Positions 44,687-55,718 are shown, counted from the first letter of the stretch. The stretch: DNA of 64,000 bases from Symsagittifera roscoffensis (GCF_963678635.1 NC_087070.1:3878539-3942538); one strand, 5' to 3'. The notes: generated by a model from the letters alone, not told the origin. Program-made: numbers and translations.

Positions 44687-46532
44687 GTATGGGTTATTGC
44701 TTTTTTTCTATTTCCGGGTGTAATTATTGCGCTCTATCCGCTTAATATAAGTTCATAACGGCCTGTATCATTTATGCGAGACCATACGTGCAAATTTCGA
44801 CTTGATCAATGTGGAGAAGATTTAGTGAAACGATTTGTGTTTTTTTTTTGCTGTGAGCTTATTTGCTTTCGAGTTTGTTCTTAATTTCTCGTAAAATTTC
44901 AGGCCTTGTGTTTGCTGAAACTTAAAATCTTGGCTCAACTGTTTTTGGTTCAATCGTTTTACCTTGCTCGGCTTTATTGGCTATAATTTACACTTAACTT
45001 GTTAAGAGTAATGAACGTAGTGACGACTCTTATATAGGCCTTGGTGTTTTTTTTTCAGGAAAAAGTCTGAAAATGTTCTAATAACTACAGATGTGCATTC
45101 ATACATTTTGATGCATTTATGATTGCACTTAGGTATATCTGCAGTTTTTGAGTTCAATTGAAGTTCATATGCTGAAAAAGGCGTAAATAGCACTCTCGAA
45201 AGAAAGAAAGAAAGAATTTATTTCTCATTGTTAATGTAAATTTGCAGATAAAGAGAATTTAAATATGAAGCACCAAAAACAGTGAGGGGACAGTTAATGA
45301 ACCCAATTTGGTTACACAGCACTGCCCGTTTTATCAAATGAAAGACAAATTTGTGATCTTCAAAGACAAGGAAAAATATATAAATCTGAAAACATAAAAG
45401 AAAATATTGGAAAAAATAAACATAAAGCAGCAGATTTAAGCATTGTCTAGACGAACGTGGAATTGGCGCGAAAAAACAATGTGAACGGTTTCTAGTATCG
45501 AAAGTGGAATTTAATTTTTAGATTTCCAGCGGAATAAAAATTTTATTTATTGATCTATTTTTCTCAAGTTGGGTGAATGCTATCAAAAAAGCGCCAATCA
45601 CAAATCGTTTTAAAAATTCAAAGAGCTTAAAGGGCTTTGATTTTTTTCTTTGAATTTCGAAAGTTGAGATTTTTTCAACGTCAAACAAGGTTTTTCTATG
45701 TTTACTTAGTTTCATTACTCTTTTCCAATTTTCGATTAGCTATGTTCTACTGCTTCAGTTTTTTTGGACAACGTTGTCTCAGTAAAACATACATTAATCT
45801 GCCTACTGTTTTTGCTGAAATAGATGGAAAACTCCGCATATTGCTTTTGAGGCTGTTCCATAAAAGCTTCCGAAGCTCAGTTGGATGAGCAGTAAGTTGG
45901 GGCAATAAATGGAGACGCATTCTCCTGTTTCAAAAACTATATTATCTAATTGACGAATATAGTGAATAATTTGAAATGGTTTATTACTTATTTAAGACGT
46001 GTAATTTTTTTCAGGAAAACCTTTGAAATTGTTTTTGACGGCTTCACATCTAATCTGGTCTACAAATTCGTTCAAGTTCATTTCAATTCACTTAAATTCA
46101 ATTCAAATTCACTTGCTAATTTAGGCAACTTAAAATCAAAAGCGCAAATGGTGCCAAAAAACGTGAGTGATTTTAAGGTTCGGAGTTGGATTTTTGTTCA
46201 TATGTTTCATTCGCGCTCTATTTTTATTTTGGCGGTTTGACTTTATTTTAACCTCATATTTTATTTCAGCTAACGAATCAGAAGCTTTAAAGAAAAGTTC
46301 AAATAACGAGCACAAACTAGCGGAAAGTTGTTTTTCATAAACGAGTTTAGAAGTCTGAATGAAATAAGTTTAGTTAAGAATCCAATTCTATCAAAAAAGA
46401 GTCAATCATGGTATGAAGAAATTCATAGAGCTTAAGGGTAGACAAACCAATCAGCCTTTTTTGATGCCTTAAGGTTTTTTGCTGTGTTTGGTCAATCATC
46501 AAAAGTTTGTTCGCACCTAAGTGAAAGAGGTC
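44687..46532 (+). other. start of intron 11 (at least 19 kb), family A-rich
   Basis: Family A copy split by another insertion (45005-45195 and 45450-45760), a GAAA microsatellite at 45198-45216, and a further family A piece at about 45990-46260. No gene. Confidence 0.7.
45005..45760 (+). repeat. family A copy interrupted by a 250-bp insertion
   Basis: The first part starts AAGAGTAATGAACGTAGTGA with GACTCTTATATAGG and ends AAATAGCACTCTCGAA. The copy resumes near 45450 with GAATTGGCGCGAAAAAAC and ends TTTCATTACTC then AATTTTCGATTAGCTATG. The insert (45198-about 45445) begins with GAAAGAAAGAAAGAAAG then AATTTATTTCTC, which may be a retroposon tail. Confidence 0.65.
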
Positions 46533-47078
46533 CTGTATTTGCAAGAGAAGACATTTTGATAGTACGATTCAACTTTTGTTTGAAAGCATTTTGATAGTAC
46601 GATTCTATATTCGTTTGGAAGGCATTTTGATATTACGATGAAACTTTTGTTTGAGGTGAGAAGGCATTTTGATAGTACGATTCAACTTTTGTTTGAAAGC
46701 ATTTTGATAGTACGATTCAATATTCGTTTGGAAGGCATTTTGATAGTACGATGAAACTTTTGTTTGAGATGAGAAGACATTTTGATAGTACGATTCAACT
46801 TTTGTTTGAAAGCATTTTGATAGTACGATTCAATATTCGTTTGGAAGGCTTTTTGATAGTACGATGAAACTTTTGTTTGAGATGAGAAGACATTTTGATA
46901 GTACGATTCAACTTTTGTTTGAAAGCATTTTGATAGTACGATTCAATATTCGTTTGGAAGGCATTTTGATAGTACGATGAAACTTTTGTTTGAGATGAGA
47001 AGGCATTTTGATAGGACGATTCAACTTTTGTTTGAGATGAGAAGGCATTTTGATAGTACAATTCAACTTTTGTTTTCC
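46533..47078. repeat. minisatellite with higher-order structure
   Basis: The basic unit (about 31-42 bp) contains CATTTTGATAGTACGATTCA and ACTTTTGTTTGA. Three variant units (CAACTTTTG, CAATATTCG, GAAACTTTTG plus GAGATGAG) are arranged as a higher-order period of about 113 bp repeated roughly four times, then two shorter units. The minus-strand ORF of 88 codons (YYQNAFSSQTKVESS-like repeats) is a by-product of the repeat. Confidence 0.95.
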
Positions 47079-47232
47079 ATCCTCAGTCGCTCCTAAAAGT
47101 GTTACTTTTAGTGGTACGTTTCAACATAAGTCTGAATTGCCTGTAACAAAGCATGTGCGTTGACATTTAGCCATCTGTCTGCTGAATTTTTGCCGGCGAC
47201 CCTAAGCCAACTGTCTGCTGACTACTGTATAC
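47079..47232. repeat. short duplicated segment, copy 1
   Basis: CCTAAGCCAACTGTCTGCTG then ACTACTGTATACCA at 47200-47232 recurs at 49797-49832 (CCTAAGCCAACTGCCTGCTT, ACTACCGTATACCA). The MULE inserted at the right edge of this copy. Confidence 0.7.
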
Positions 47233-47241
47233 CATTTTCCC
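47233..47241 (+). repeat. left 9-bp target-site duplication of the MULE
   Basis: CATTTTCCC, identical to 49217-49225. Confidence 0.85.
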
Positions 47242-47344
47242 GGTGCATATACAAAACAGTCCCATACAAAACAGTCCCATACAAAAGAGTCCGAAACATC
47301 AAAAAAAGGTTCTAAAAACTGTCCCATACAAAACAGTCCAAAAC
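47242..47344 (+). repeat. MULE left terminal inverted repeat
   Basis: TACAAAACAGTCCCATACAA pattern three times, then GAGTCCGAAA, an A-rich gap, and CCCATACAAAACAGTCCAAA. Aligns along its length with the complement of 49111-49216. Confidence 0.9.
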
Positions 47345-47464
47345 CAGTTGAATTTCATGACCTTGATCTTTTGGCGCCGACAGAATTGATCTACGCTTTG
47401 AAAACTCAAACAGGGGCAATTAAAGATCAAAGAGCCAAATTTGGAACAATAATTCGGATGAAAA

Positions 47465-47548
47465 GCAAAGGACTCGTGGTATAGTGGTTAAAGCGTTGGT
47501 CTCAAACTCTAGAGATCAAAGGATCGAATCTCCGGCGGTACAAAAAAT
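47465..47548 (+). other. tRNA-like sequence inside the MULE
   Basis: CTCGTGGTATAGTGGTTAAA gives an A-box-like 5' half, and GGATCGAATCTCC is a B-box-like 3' half at tRNA spacing. The acceptor stem does not pair convincingly, so this is probably a pseudo-tRNA or SINE head rather than a working gene. Confidence 0.4.
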
Positions 47549-47814
47549 TTTCCAATTTTCCGAAAAAAGTTGAAATTCGGGTAAATATGATAACGGGTAT
47601 ATCTAGGGTACAACAAAGGGTTCAACCTTAGAGGGTTGGGCGGAGGGAAAAGAAAAATCAACACCTTGTATGTATTCATTATTTTGCCGGTTTCAAATCG
47701 ACTCTAGCTCAATTTTGAAAAATCAAGGAAATTAATTAACTTGGAAAAAATTTTATTGCTTGGCAATATGGAATAAATGTGAAAATTAAATAGAAAAGAA
47801 AAATCTGATTATAA

Positions 47815-48741
47815 TTTATGGTCGTTTTTTACTCTTTGATGGCAACTCCATTGCTCCATATCAAATCTGGGCTTCTGTCGTCCTTGAGAAGTCAGTCTAC
47901 CAATTTATGTGTCCTCGAAATAATTGAAAATCGGTTGACTTTCTTCAGATGCCATACCTTGCAGAAGCTCGAAAGCTGTGGGGACGTCCTCTACGGGCAG
48001 AAATGCTGTTGCGAGAAGCATTCGAATAAGTTCGCGAAAATTAAGGTCATTGTTGTAATTGTGAGTATTGCCTGACGACTGAACATGTCGCCAGACACTT
48101 TGACTCATATGGAAAAAACAAAACTGAATTTGAGCACTCTGATGGGTAGCTATTATTGAGTTTCGCACAGCTACTTCAAAATCAATTGTGACGCGTTTTG
48201 GGGAATCAACTTTAAGAATACTGAGAAGGCGACAATAAGTTGATTCCTTTTTGTCGGGTAGCAGAGCGTAAACAATAGGAATAAGGCATCCTTCAACAGA
48301 AGCGTGTATAGTAAAAATCTGATAGAAAACATTGGGAGCAGTCGAAAACGTTCCATCACAGAACCAATCATCCGATAAAGATAGTAAGTCTAATCCAGGT
48401 AACGTGGCGAACACAATAACCCGATTTTCATCTTGGGGACCAGAATCGTTAAGAAGGAACTGCTCTCCATCGTCGTGGGTTTTCTGTAGAGCCAGTGGTA
48501 GTTCAAAGCCAGTCAGCGATGTTGGCTCTGCCATCTTTGGTCTTTTTTCGCGTCGAACTCTATTTACAGCTTGCTGATTAGCAGAATAACTAGGTAAATG
48601 AACAGCTGTTTCTCGGTTCACATCACGTTGGGCTGCGAAAATAGTCTGTCGCGGTGTTACATCGGATACTGCTGCTCGATCAGCGCCAGGAAAGGGAGTT
48701 GTCTGCCAGTGTTCTGTGTTTAATATAAGCATACCCTTCAA
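47815..48741 (-). pseudogene. MULE transposase (inactive)
   Basis: From the longest open frame (278 codons, 48741-47905): DDWFCDGTFSTAPNVFYQIF (D129 is the first catalytic Asp), IPIVYALLPDKKESTYCRLL, then VTIDFEVAVRNS (second Asp, 187), CFFHMSQSVWRHVQ (208-221) and IFNYFEDT before a stop. Past the stop the same frame continues IGRLTSQGRQKPRFD and QWSCHQRV, the expected continuation of the family, so the stop is a nonsense mutation. The conserved C-terminal R-T-N-x-x-E block is absent. Full MULE transposases are longer. Confidence 0.88.
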
Positions 48742-48868
48742 AAATCAGTAACTCAGAATTTTTGTTTGTAAGTATGATTTCCATCGATAGATAGTGAATT
48801 TCGTTTCTATTGAGTGTTGTCAAGTGTTTGCAAATGAAACAGATTGAACAACCTGTCTCTTTTTGCAT
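48645..48868 (-). pseudogene. FLYWCH-like zinc finger of the MULE (broken)
   Basis: Before the transposase: LLIFEGYAYIKHRTLADNS then LSWR, matching L..GY.Y..R....WRC of FLYWCH fingers, but the codon after WR is TGA where Cys is expected. SSSSIRCNTATDYF follows and then a frameshift to the main frame. FLYWCH fingers commonly precede animal MULE transposases. Confidence 0.7.
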
Positions 48869-49110
48869 AGATTAAAAAAAGAGTCCACTTTCTTAAATTG
48901 CGTTAACTTTAATGTTTCGAAGATTATTGCTTTTATTGAGTGGCCGCTGCTGTTATCTAGGTTGTTCTAATTTCTCTACTATACTACCTATTGTTATCCG
49001 GATTAGTTGGAATCAAAATGTGTTTAATATGAGATAAATTTACTTATCAGCTTCTAGAACAATTATCACTTCGATCAATGGGGCTGTTTTTTGGACTATT
49101 TTTTGGACTA

Positions 49111-49216
49111 TTTTTGGGACTGTTTTGTATGGGACTGTTTTTTTTGAACTTTGCTATGTTTTTTCGGACTGTTTTGTATTGGACTGTTTTGTATGGAACT
49201 GTTTTGTACAGACACG
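49111..49216 (-). repeat. MULE right terminal inverted repeat
   Basis: On the + strand GGGACTGTTTTGTATGGGAC.. CGGACTGTTTTGTATTGGAC.. GGAACTGTTTTGTACAGAC. Extra GGACTATTTTT units lie just inside (49078-49110). Confidence 0.9.
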
Positions 49217-49225
49217 CATTTTCCC
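49217..49225 (+). repeat. right 9-bp target-site duplication of the MULE
   Basis: CATTTTCCC, identical to 47233-47241. Confidence 0.85.
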
Positions 49226-49919
49226 ATATCAATCCTTTTTATCTGCTTGTGGATCCATATTAATATGTTAACACAGTGGATGCATTGTCAATTCATCGAA
49301 TGAACTGGAGATGTTTTCGTGCATTTCGAAGCTCCCTTTTGCATCTTTCTAGCTTTTCTTTGTTTTCAATGAGCATCAATGGCACGATTGTGTATGGTAG
49401 TCAAATTGTAAGAATTTTATGTCGGATGATTGAGGTTCACTTCCCATAGATGGCTTTTTTTTTTTAAAAAATAGTTATTTTAATATCATTTTTTCTCTTT
49501 TGGACCTGTAAAGCTAATTCTTGGCGTTCTTTCGCTTGTGTTTGCGAATTTCAGTTTCTCATCTGTGTTCAATTCGGTAACCTGACAACTATCAGAACGG
49601 TTTTAGGGCAGAAAAAGTCTTAGGTTTTATAACCGCTCAGCAGCATACAACTAATTGTATATTGCCCAAACAGCCTAGACAGTTAATTAATGACTGCCGT
49701 AGCGACGCCAGTGTGTTGAGAGCTTGCCAACATGCGGTAGGTTTTTCTACAAAAATATGAGCAAATTATCGACGCGGCATGCGCGCACACCGGTATCCCT
49801 AAGCCAACTGCCTGCTTACTACCGTATACCAATAGTTTTTATTTGCTTTTGGATCTATTTTGCTTACTACTCTGCCTCCTTCAATTCATTTTATTTAAAA
49901 AAATTATTTTTTTTCTAAA
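49226..49919. other. intron 11 sequence with duplicated segment copy 2
   Basis: AT-rich. Contains a family D-like end remnant near 49530 (CGCTTGTGTTTGCGAATTTC) and the copy of the 47200-47232 segment at 49797-49832. No gene. Confidence 0.55.
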
Positions 49920-50425
49920 GTTTTTAAGAGTAATGAACGCAGTAAGTACTCTTATATAGGTCTGGCTGATTTTTTTTTGTTGTTTTTAATGAAAAAGTCT
50001 TAAAATTTCTTCACGCTGAATTTTGATCTCTCGCGGTTTGACTAGTGATTTTGTTTTAATTCAGTGCATTTCCCTTGTTAAAAGGAAGGCAAACTCCACT
50101 ATCGAACAGCCTAAGTGTAAAGGTCACAAAAAACGTGATCGACTCTGATTTCGGAAGTGGAATTTATTTTTCTTATTTCACAGCGAAATAAAAGTTTTAC
50201 GTATTGATCCAGTTTTCTCAAATTGGGTTAATTCTATCAAAAAAGTTTCCCTCATAAATTGTTCTACAAATTGAAAGAGCTTTAAGGCCATCTATTTTTT
50301 TCAAAAGTTGCCCTCCATCTTTCTTCAAAATTCAAAAGTTGAAGGCTCTTGAAAAAACATCAGTATTTTTTTCAGTTTTGTTGCGTTCAATACTCTTTTT
50401 TCCAACTGTTAGTTGGCTATGTCCA
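49920..50425 (+). repeat. family A repeat copy (well preserved)
   Basis: TTTTTAAGAGTAATGAACGC start, CTCTTATATAGGTCTGGCTG, AAGGCAAACTCCACTATCGA, GATCCAGTTTTCTCAAATTG, and GCGTTCAATACTC then CAACTGTTAGTTGGCTATG end. About 500 bp; a good reference copy. Confidence 0.85.
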
Positions 50426-50554
50426 AAAGTTAAGCTATTGATCTAGTTTTCTGAAATCGGGTTTTGAACAAGTCGGGTTTTGTAACAAGTTTTAATCATA
50501 AAACATTATCGAAATTCAGAGAGCATGAAGGTACTGGTGATGTAAGTATTTAAG

Positions 50555-51016
50555 AGTTGATGATCGTAGTTTAGACTCTTATTTAGATCGAGGTATTTTT
50601 GCTAGGAAAATTTAAAGGAAGTTGTTAGGCTCAAATTTACTTTTCGCGTTTTGACGATTTTTTTAAGTTCAGTTCATTTCCTTTGTTCAAGAAAGGCAAG
50701 CTCCACTAACGAACAGCGAGGTAAAAAAAAAGGGTAAAGTAAGGTAAAAAAAAATCGAGATTAAATTCTAATTTCGAAAACGGAATTTATTTTTCTGATT
50801 TCCCAGCGAAATGAATGTTCTACCTATTGATCTAGTCTTCTCAAATTGACTTAATTTTATCAAAAAGTGTCAATCATAAATTGTTATAGAAATTAAAAGA
50901 GCTTTAGGACAATTTTTTCTCGGAAATTCGAAAGTTAATATTTTCTCAAAAAACCAGTCAGTTTTTCTGTTTATTTGCGTTACTTGACTCTTTTCTAACT
51001 GTCTGTTGGCTTTTTT
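50555..51016 (+). repeat. family A repeat copy
   Basis: AAGAGTTGATGATCGTAGTT start, AAGGCAAGCTCCACTAACGA, GTGTCAATCATAAATTGTTA, and GCGTTACTTGACTC then AACTGTCTGTTGGCTT end. About 80% of its landmarks match the copy at 49920. Confidence 0.8.
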
Positions 51017-51136
51017 TATTTTGAAAAGCATTTATTTTCTGCTTTCTTATTTCGGTAGCAGTTGTCTATTTGCCTGTTTGCTATGTTTCTTAATGCCAAT
51101 GTTCCACTTCATATTCATTTGAAAAGTATTTCACAG

Positions 51137-51186
51137 GAAACCTCTGATGGTGAAAACAATTGCGGCGGTTTGGACATTACACCTTG
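51137..51186 (+). CDS. weak candidate exon in intron 11
   Basis: 50 nt with acceptor TATTTCACAG and donor GTACAC, open in phase 0 (ETSDGENNCGGLDITP), the phase required after 44615. The GC content rises locally. It does not resemble the Munc13 sequence expected next, so it could be a linker exon or chance. Confidence 0.25.
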
Positions 51187-52369
51187 GTACACGATTTAAT
51201 TTTCTTATAAACTGATTCTGTTAACAGTAGTTTACGAGCTTAATAAGTTCTTTTCTTATACAGATTCTCATGTTTTTTTGTTATGTGCGTAGAGTTCAAT
51301 TTTCAGACTGCAAAATTATCAGTTACATAAAATTGAATGCCCACCACGTTCAAAAATTACAATTTGTCTAATTTAAAAAACAGTTTTCAAAGATATAGAA
51401 AAAAGTCTATCAAAACATGTGAGTACTATAAAATTTATACAGAAAGTCTTGAATATTGATTTTACTTCAATTACGAACTTAGTGTCAATCTACTTAAGGT
51501 CGTGTTGTTTAGTGTCAATCTACTTAAGAGCAAGTTGCGCTCTCTAAAAACAAAAGTGGGAATTGTGCAATAAAGTGAATGTCTTTTTGCTTCAAAAGTG
51601 GGTTTCTATCGTTAGACTTTTTTGAAATTGTCTTTTGATCCAATATTCTCAAGTTGGTTTGGTTTCATCAAAAAACTGCCAATCATGTAAAGAAAATTTA
51701 ATTTGAAAGGGCTCTAGGGTGATATGTTTAAGGATACTTTCAGCATTAAATTCAAAAAAGCTACACGGTGAGAATTCGCAGAAAAAAATGGTTTTGTTTT
51801 TCGGCGTCCTTGATTTAATATATGGTTTCTTTTCGTGAACTGCATGCTAATTGGTTCTTGGTTTTTTAAGAGTCTATAAACGTAGTTCAGACTCTTATAT
51901 AGGTCGCAATGATTTTTTTCAGGCTCAAATTAATGTTTTGGCGGTTTGACTTGGGATTTTTTAAGTTCAGCTCAGTTTTATTGAAAAAGTCCCAATCATA
52001 AATTGTTCTAGAAATTCAAAGAGCTTCAAGGGCATCAATTTTTTCTTGACTCTTTTTCCAATTGTCTGTTTTATGTTTCTTAAATTAAAATTTGTGATAA
52101 GTAATCTCCCAAATTGACACTGTTGACTCTCACTGCTATGTTTTCTTTCAATCGATTGTTTAAAACTATAATTCGGCGTCGAAAAATGCATTAAGTACTG
52201 TAAGCCAGCCCACACTGGTAAGATCATGTCTAGATTTCTTAATCAAATGGAGCTCACTGATATTGCTTTTTAACAACCCCCAATAGTGCAATGAGAAGTT
52301 TTAAATTGGGTCTGAAAATGGGTAGCTTTGCTGCTTCATGCAATGCTCCGAAAAGATGAAAATCTGCAA
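51187..52369. other. intron 11 sequence with a family A copy
   Basis: A diverged family A copy at about 51860-52080 (GTCTATAAACGTAGTTCAGA start, end CAATTGTCTGTTTTATG). The rest is unassigned AT-rich DNA. Confidence 0.6.
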
Positions 52370-52500
52370 CTATCCGAAAATTATTGATATTGTACACTAA
52401 TCCGAAAATTATTGAAAATGTACTTAATCCGAAAATTATTGAAAATGTACAACAATCCGAAAATTGTTGAAATTTACACCAATCCGAAAGTTGTTTGGCA
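52370..52500. repeat. tandem repeat, about 30-bp unit, about five copies
   Basis: Unit AATCCGAAAATTATTGAAAA then TGTACA, with small differences. The minus ORF across it (FSIIFGLSTFSIIFGL) is a by-product. Confidence 0.95.
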
Positions 52501-53269
52501 TGAATAATATAAATGACCTTTTCTTGTTTTGGACAAGAGTAATCGAAAATAATATAGTTCCTGATCAATAGATTTGAAATTAATTTGGTGCGTTAGGTTA
52601 ATGAAATGCTATTTTTAGTAAAACATTTATCGTTCGTTATGCATATAAACTTTTCTGAAAATAGCTTCTATCCGAAATTCAATCTATTTTTTAAAGCATA
52701 ATTTAGTTCTGATCTGATCGTTGCAAATTCTACGGCTTGCCGTCTTATTTGTGTTCTTCCTTTCCGGTGGTCCTAGTTCGAAGAGTTTGGTCTGAATTCT
52801 CAGCGGAGATAGAATTACATATAAAACTCCCGAAAAGATATAGAAAGAATCCCGAAAAGATATCATCAGTTAAATATCAGCATTTTTTTTTCAAGCTACC
52901 CGATGTAGAGTTTATGAATTGATTAGCAACAGCATCCTAATTATAAAAGCTCCCTTGTTTCTTTCGCTTGTCCTCGTTTACCTTATTTGAAATTTCTGCA
53001 GTCGCTGAATTTCATTGTTTCTGCGAACGAATAAGATGTGTCTTTAGCTAGAAGTTGATGTTTAAATCCTTTATTTCCTTCCTTCCGTTCCTTTTATGAA
53101 ACATCGAAAATCTGAGGTTTGATTTGATTTGCCTTTTTACACGTGGTAGCATGCGTTATTTTAACAAAACATCCTGGCCGGCGAAATCGAACAGAGTTTT
53201 GATTTTTAAAAAATCTTTTGATCTTTAAAAAAACAAGGCGCGCCCGTTACAATACTCCATTGATTTTTG
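52501..53269. other. intron 11 sequence, no gene supported
   Basis: AT-rich; nothing recognised. Confidence 0.5.
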
Positions 53270-53400
53270 CCGTCTTTTGCGAACTTTGTCGATATGAATT
53301 CTAAAGCTGTTCCTGTCTATCAGAATTTCTAGATATTTGAGGCTACCAATAAAATCTGAATATCCCCACCAAAACTTACAGAGTTAAAACTTGATGTGGT
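53270..53400 (-). pseudogene. LINE reverse-transcriptase fragment (thumb start)
   Basis: One minus frame reads LKYLEILIDRNSFRIHIDKV, fitting the VKYLGV.ID..L....HI..V motif just after RT motif C in non-LTR elements. Nearby frames are broken. A 110-codon minus ORF at 53426-53758 lies where more of the element could be, but I do not recognise it. Confidence 0.6.
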
Positions 53401-54599
53401 TTTTTTTACCCTTGTCCAAGTTGCATCAGTTGTGATTTCGATGAGCTGCATTAAGACACCAAACTGTGCACTGAATATTCGCACATTTTGGTGTATGTAG
53501 GTCTCTGGAATTCGGGTCCCTCGGAAAATTCCGTGGATGCCGCTTAGGAATACCTGTATTGTAAATTCCTACATAAAGTTTTGGATTCCCCAAATTCGCT
53601 TGTTTTTGAAACGATTTTGAGCGGTACAGTGTTTTAGATATTTGTTTGTGGAGTCCAAAACAGCCAACAAGATCAAAGTAAAGTAGCAATGTTGCAGATT
53701 CCGCGACAAATGTGATTTTTGCCTGTTGCGGAATCCACCTACAATTCACCAAATGCACCTTTTGTCCTCGTAATGTGACAGTAAATTTGTTTTGCGACCC
53801 AGTTACTGAATTGTTTGAAAAATTGCCTGAAACTTTTTCTCGATTGTCTTAATTTTTGTCCCAAAAGTTAACTGAAGTATCATTAGCAAATAGTGGGGGG
53901 GAACAATGCGAAGAAAACCTTATTCTGTCATTTATCTTTATTAAAAAAAAACAGCTAGTGGCCATTAAGATTTGCCACCAAGTAATTCAATATATTGTTT
54001 CTCTTCTAATTACATGTCTCACGTTTTTTCGTGCTGTCTTAAATGTCATAATGAGTCGGACTTGTTAGCATTTTTGAATGTTTCAATCTCTATTTTTGCA
54101 CCTGTTTTGTATCTGTTTATCAATCCACCATTTTTTGTTCGCAACCTGTCCCTCCCTTCTGGGTTTAATTTTTTCTAAAAGAACCAAAGTTTTAAATCCG
54201 AATAATCTGGAATGCTCTGGTTACATCTGAAAGAATCATCCGAAAGCTCGAACTTCAATAAAATTTCAGCTTCAAAGATATTTATTAAATCATATTTTCA
54301 TTATTCGTTGTTTTGACAATCTGAAGTTTGAACGTTTTATTTGTTTTTTTTTGGCGAATTAACTGATGGGAAATGTTGTCTTTGATCATAGAGTGATTTA
54401 TTTTCGGTCAAATTGAAATGAAAAAACGAAATAGTTTTTAACGAGAAACCCATAGTACCATATGCCCTCGGCGGTTTTTATCAATTAAATCAATCCTACT
54501 GGCAATGCTCAGTTATTATTAGAAAAGTTTAAGATCCGTTCATTCAAATATTGATAAATTCGCTACTTAAAATTGAGCTGTGGTTGTTTTTGTAGTAGT
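53401..54599. other. intron 11 sequence, no gene supported
   Basis: AT-rich, with the unrecognised minus ORF 53426-53758 (starts MHLVNCRWIPQQAK). It may belong to the neighbouring LINE remnant. Confidence 0.5.
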
Positions 54600-55530
54600 T
54601 ATGCCCAACGCCATCATCTGCGCGATTTTGTGGGGTCAGCTTCGTTTCGATTTGGCTCTTGGTTGCCATTGCTTTCCAGTACTTCATCTTCATAGGAGAT
54701 GAAGGTTGATTGGGTTTCCGCTAGTCCCTGCCCAATGCCCTTGTTCCCCGGCAGAAAAGGCGGTACACGTTCTGATACCTTTGAAGGTTTGAGGTAGTTT
54801 CAACCTGGTTGTGATGGATAACCTTCAGAGCTTTCCGATAGTTTACTAATTATTAAGCCCTCATCCAAATACTGTTGGATTTCAACACCGTGGGTGGTGC
54901 GCAGTGTGTGTTTGATGAACCGTTCAACTGGATTTTGGGTTGTCTGATAGTCGGAACGGTGACTCTTGTGGCATCTGACTAGAAATTGTGTTGCCAGCAT
55001 ATCTGTGTCAGTCTGTACAGGCAATACTTTAGTTTCACTGTGAAGCTCATCAATAATTGTTCTGAGGGCAATGTTTTGTTGAACTTGAAGGTTGTTCGAG
55101 TTCTTATTACTTAATGATGGAGACCAGATTGGTGCTCCAAAGTTAAGCACACTGCGCCCGCTGGCCTTGTATGTCACTGTCAGTGTTCCTTTGGAACAAC
55201 CCCAGTCATTGCCGGACAACGTTTTCATGACATAATTTCGCTTTCGTAATTCGTCAGTGGTGACTTTGACGTGTTCATTGAACTAAGTAGGTCATTAAAG
55301 ACCACGCCCAGCAGTTTGGGTTTTGACTTAAGCGGAATAGGAACTCAATTTCAAGCTTGGGGTAGATGGCTAATTCCTTAGTCCAAGTTGTAAAGATGGT
55401 TGATGATGACTTGTCGGCGGAGAGTTGCAAATTTCTATTGGCTGGCCAGCTGTGCAGCTTTCCTAGGTATGGTGTGATTTGGCTCTTAAGCTCATATCCG
55501 AGTTATGTCATTGAGCTTTGGTGATAATTT
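54600..55530 (-). mobile_element. 5'-truncated Jockey-like LINE, 3' end of ORF2
   Basis: On the minus strand: ITPYLGKLHSWPANRNLQLS, ADKSSSTIFTTWTKE and PKLLGVVFNDLLSS (RT thumb), then after a frame change GTLTVTYKASGRSVLNFGAP, IWSPSLSNKNSNNLQVQQN and HSETKVLPVQTDTDMLATQF, the characteristic end of Jockey-clade ORF2 (the longest open part is 54800-55228). Only the C-terminal third survives; the frames are broken. Confidence 0.85.
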
Positions 55531-55643
55531 TTGATGGAAAATATGTTGGCTGATGAAATAAAACAAAACATAGCTCTGTTTTCTTATTTCTCGTGTGATT
55601 TAGTTTGTTTTGTGTTCAATTCACTTCCCTATTCTTTTTTCAG

Positions 55644-55718
55644 ACTAAGAAGAATAAGAAACAACCTCAAGGAACTCTACCCTTTGACTTGAAAACCCGA
55701 ATTATTCGTTTCTTGTAG
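55644..55718 (+). CDS. weak candidate terminal exon
   Basis: Strong acceptor TTCTTTTTTCAG, then 24 codons in phase 0 (TKKNKKQPQGTLPFDLKTRI..) ending in TAG; an AATAAA lies about 190 bp further on (55907). The phase fits splicing from 44615, so a truncated isoform is conceivable. No family support; could be chance. Confidence 0.2.
   Translation, partial: TKKNKKQPQGTLPFDLKTRIIRFL

Larger units (their letters stand above)
47242..49216 (-). mobile_element. Mutator-like (MULE) DNA transposon, decayed but with intact ends
   Basis: 1,975 bp. Imperfect terminal inverted repeats of about 103-106 bp (47242-47344; 49111-49216) built from repeated CCATACAAAACAGTC units, with ends GGTG.. and complement CGTG... 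Exact 9-bp duplications lie on both sides. It encodes, on the minus strand, a FLYWCH-like finger and a MULE transposase (47815-48870) with disabling changes, plus a tRNA-like stretch. An internal deletion is likely, because the transposase C-terminus is missing. Confidence 0.92.

Noticed and set aside
46795..47061. 88-codon minus ORF with repeated QNAFSSQTKV-like units
   Set aside because: By-product of the minisatellite period; no start context or flanking gene structure.
46533..47078. CRISPR-like array
   Set aside because: Units are contiguous with no unique spacers, and the context is eukaryotic; it is a minisatellite.
53426..53758. 110-codon minus ORF as a gene
   Set aside because: No recognised domain; next to an RT fragment, so probably transposon debris.
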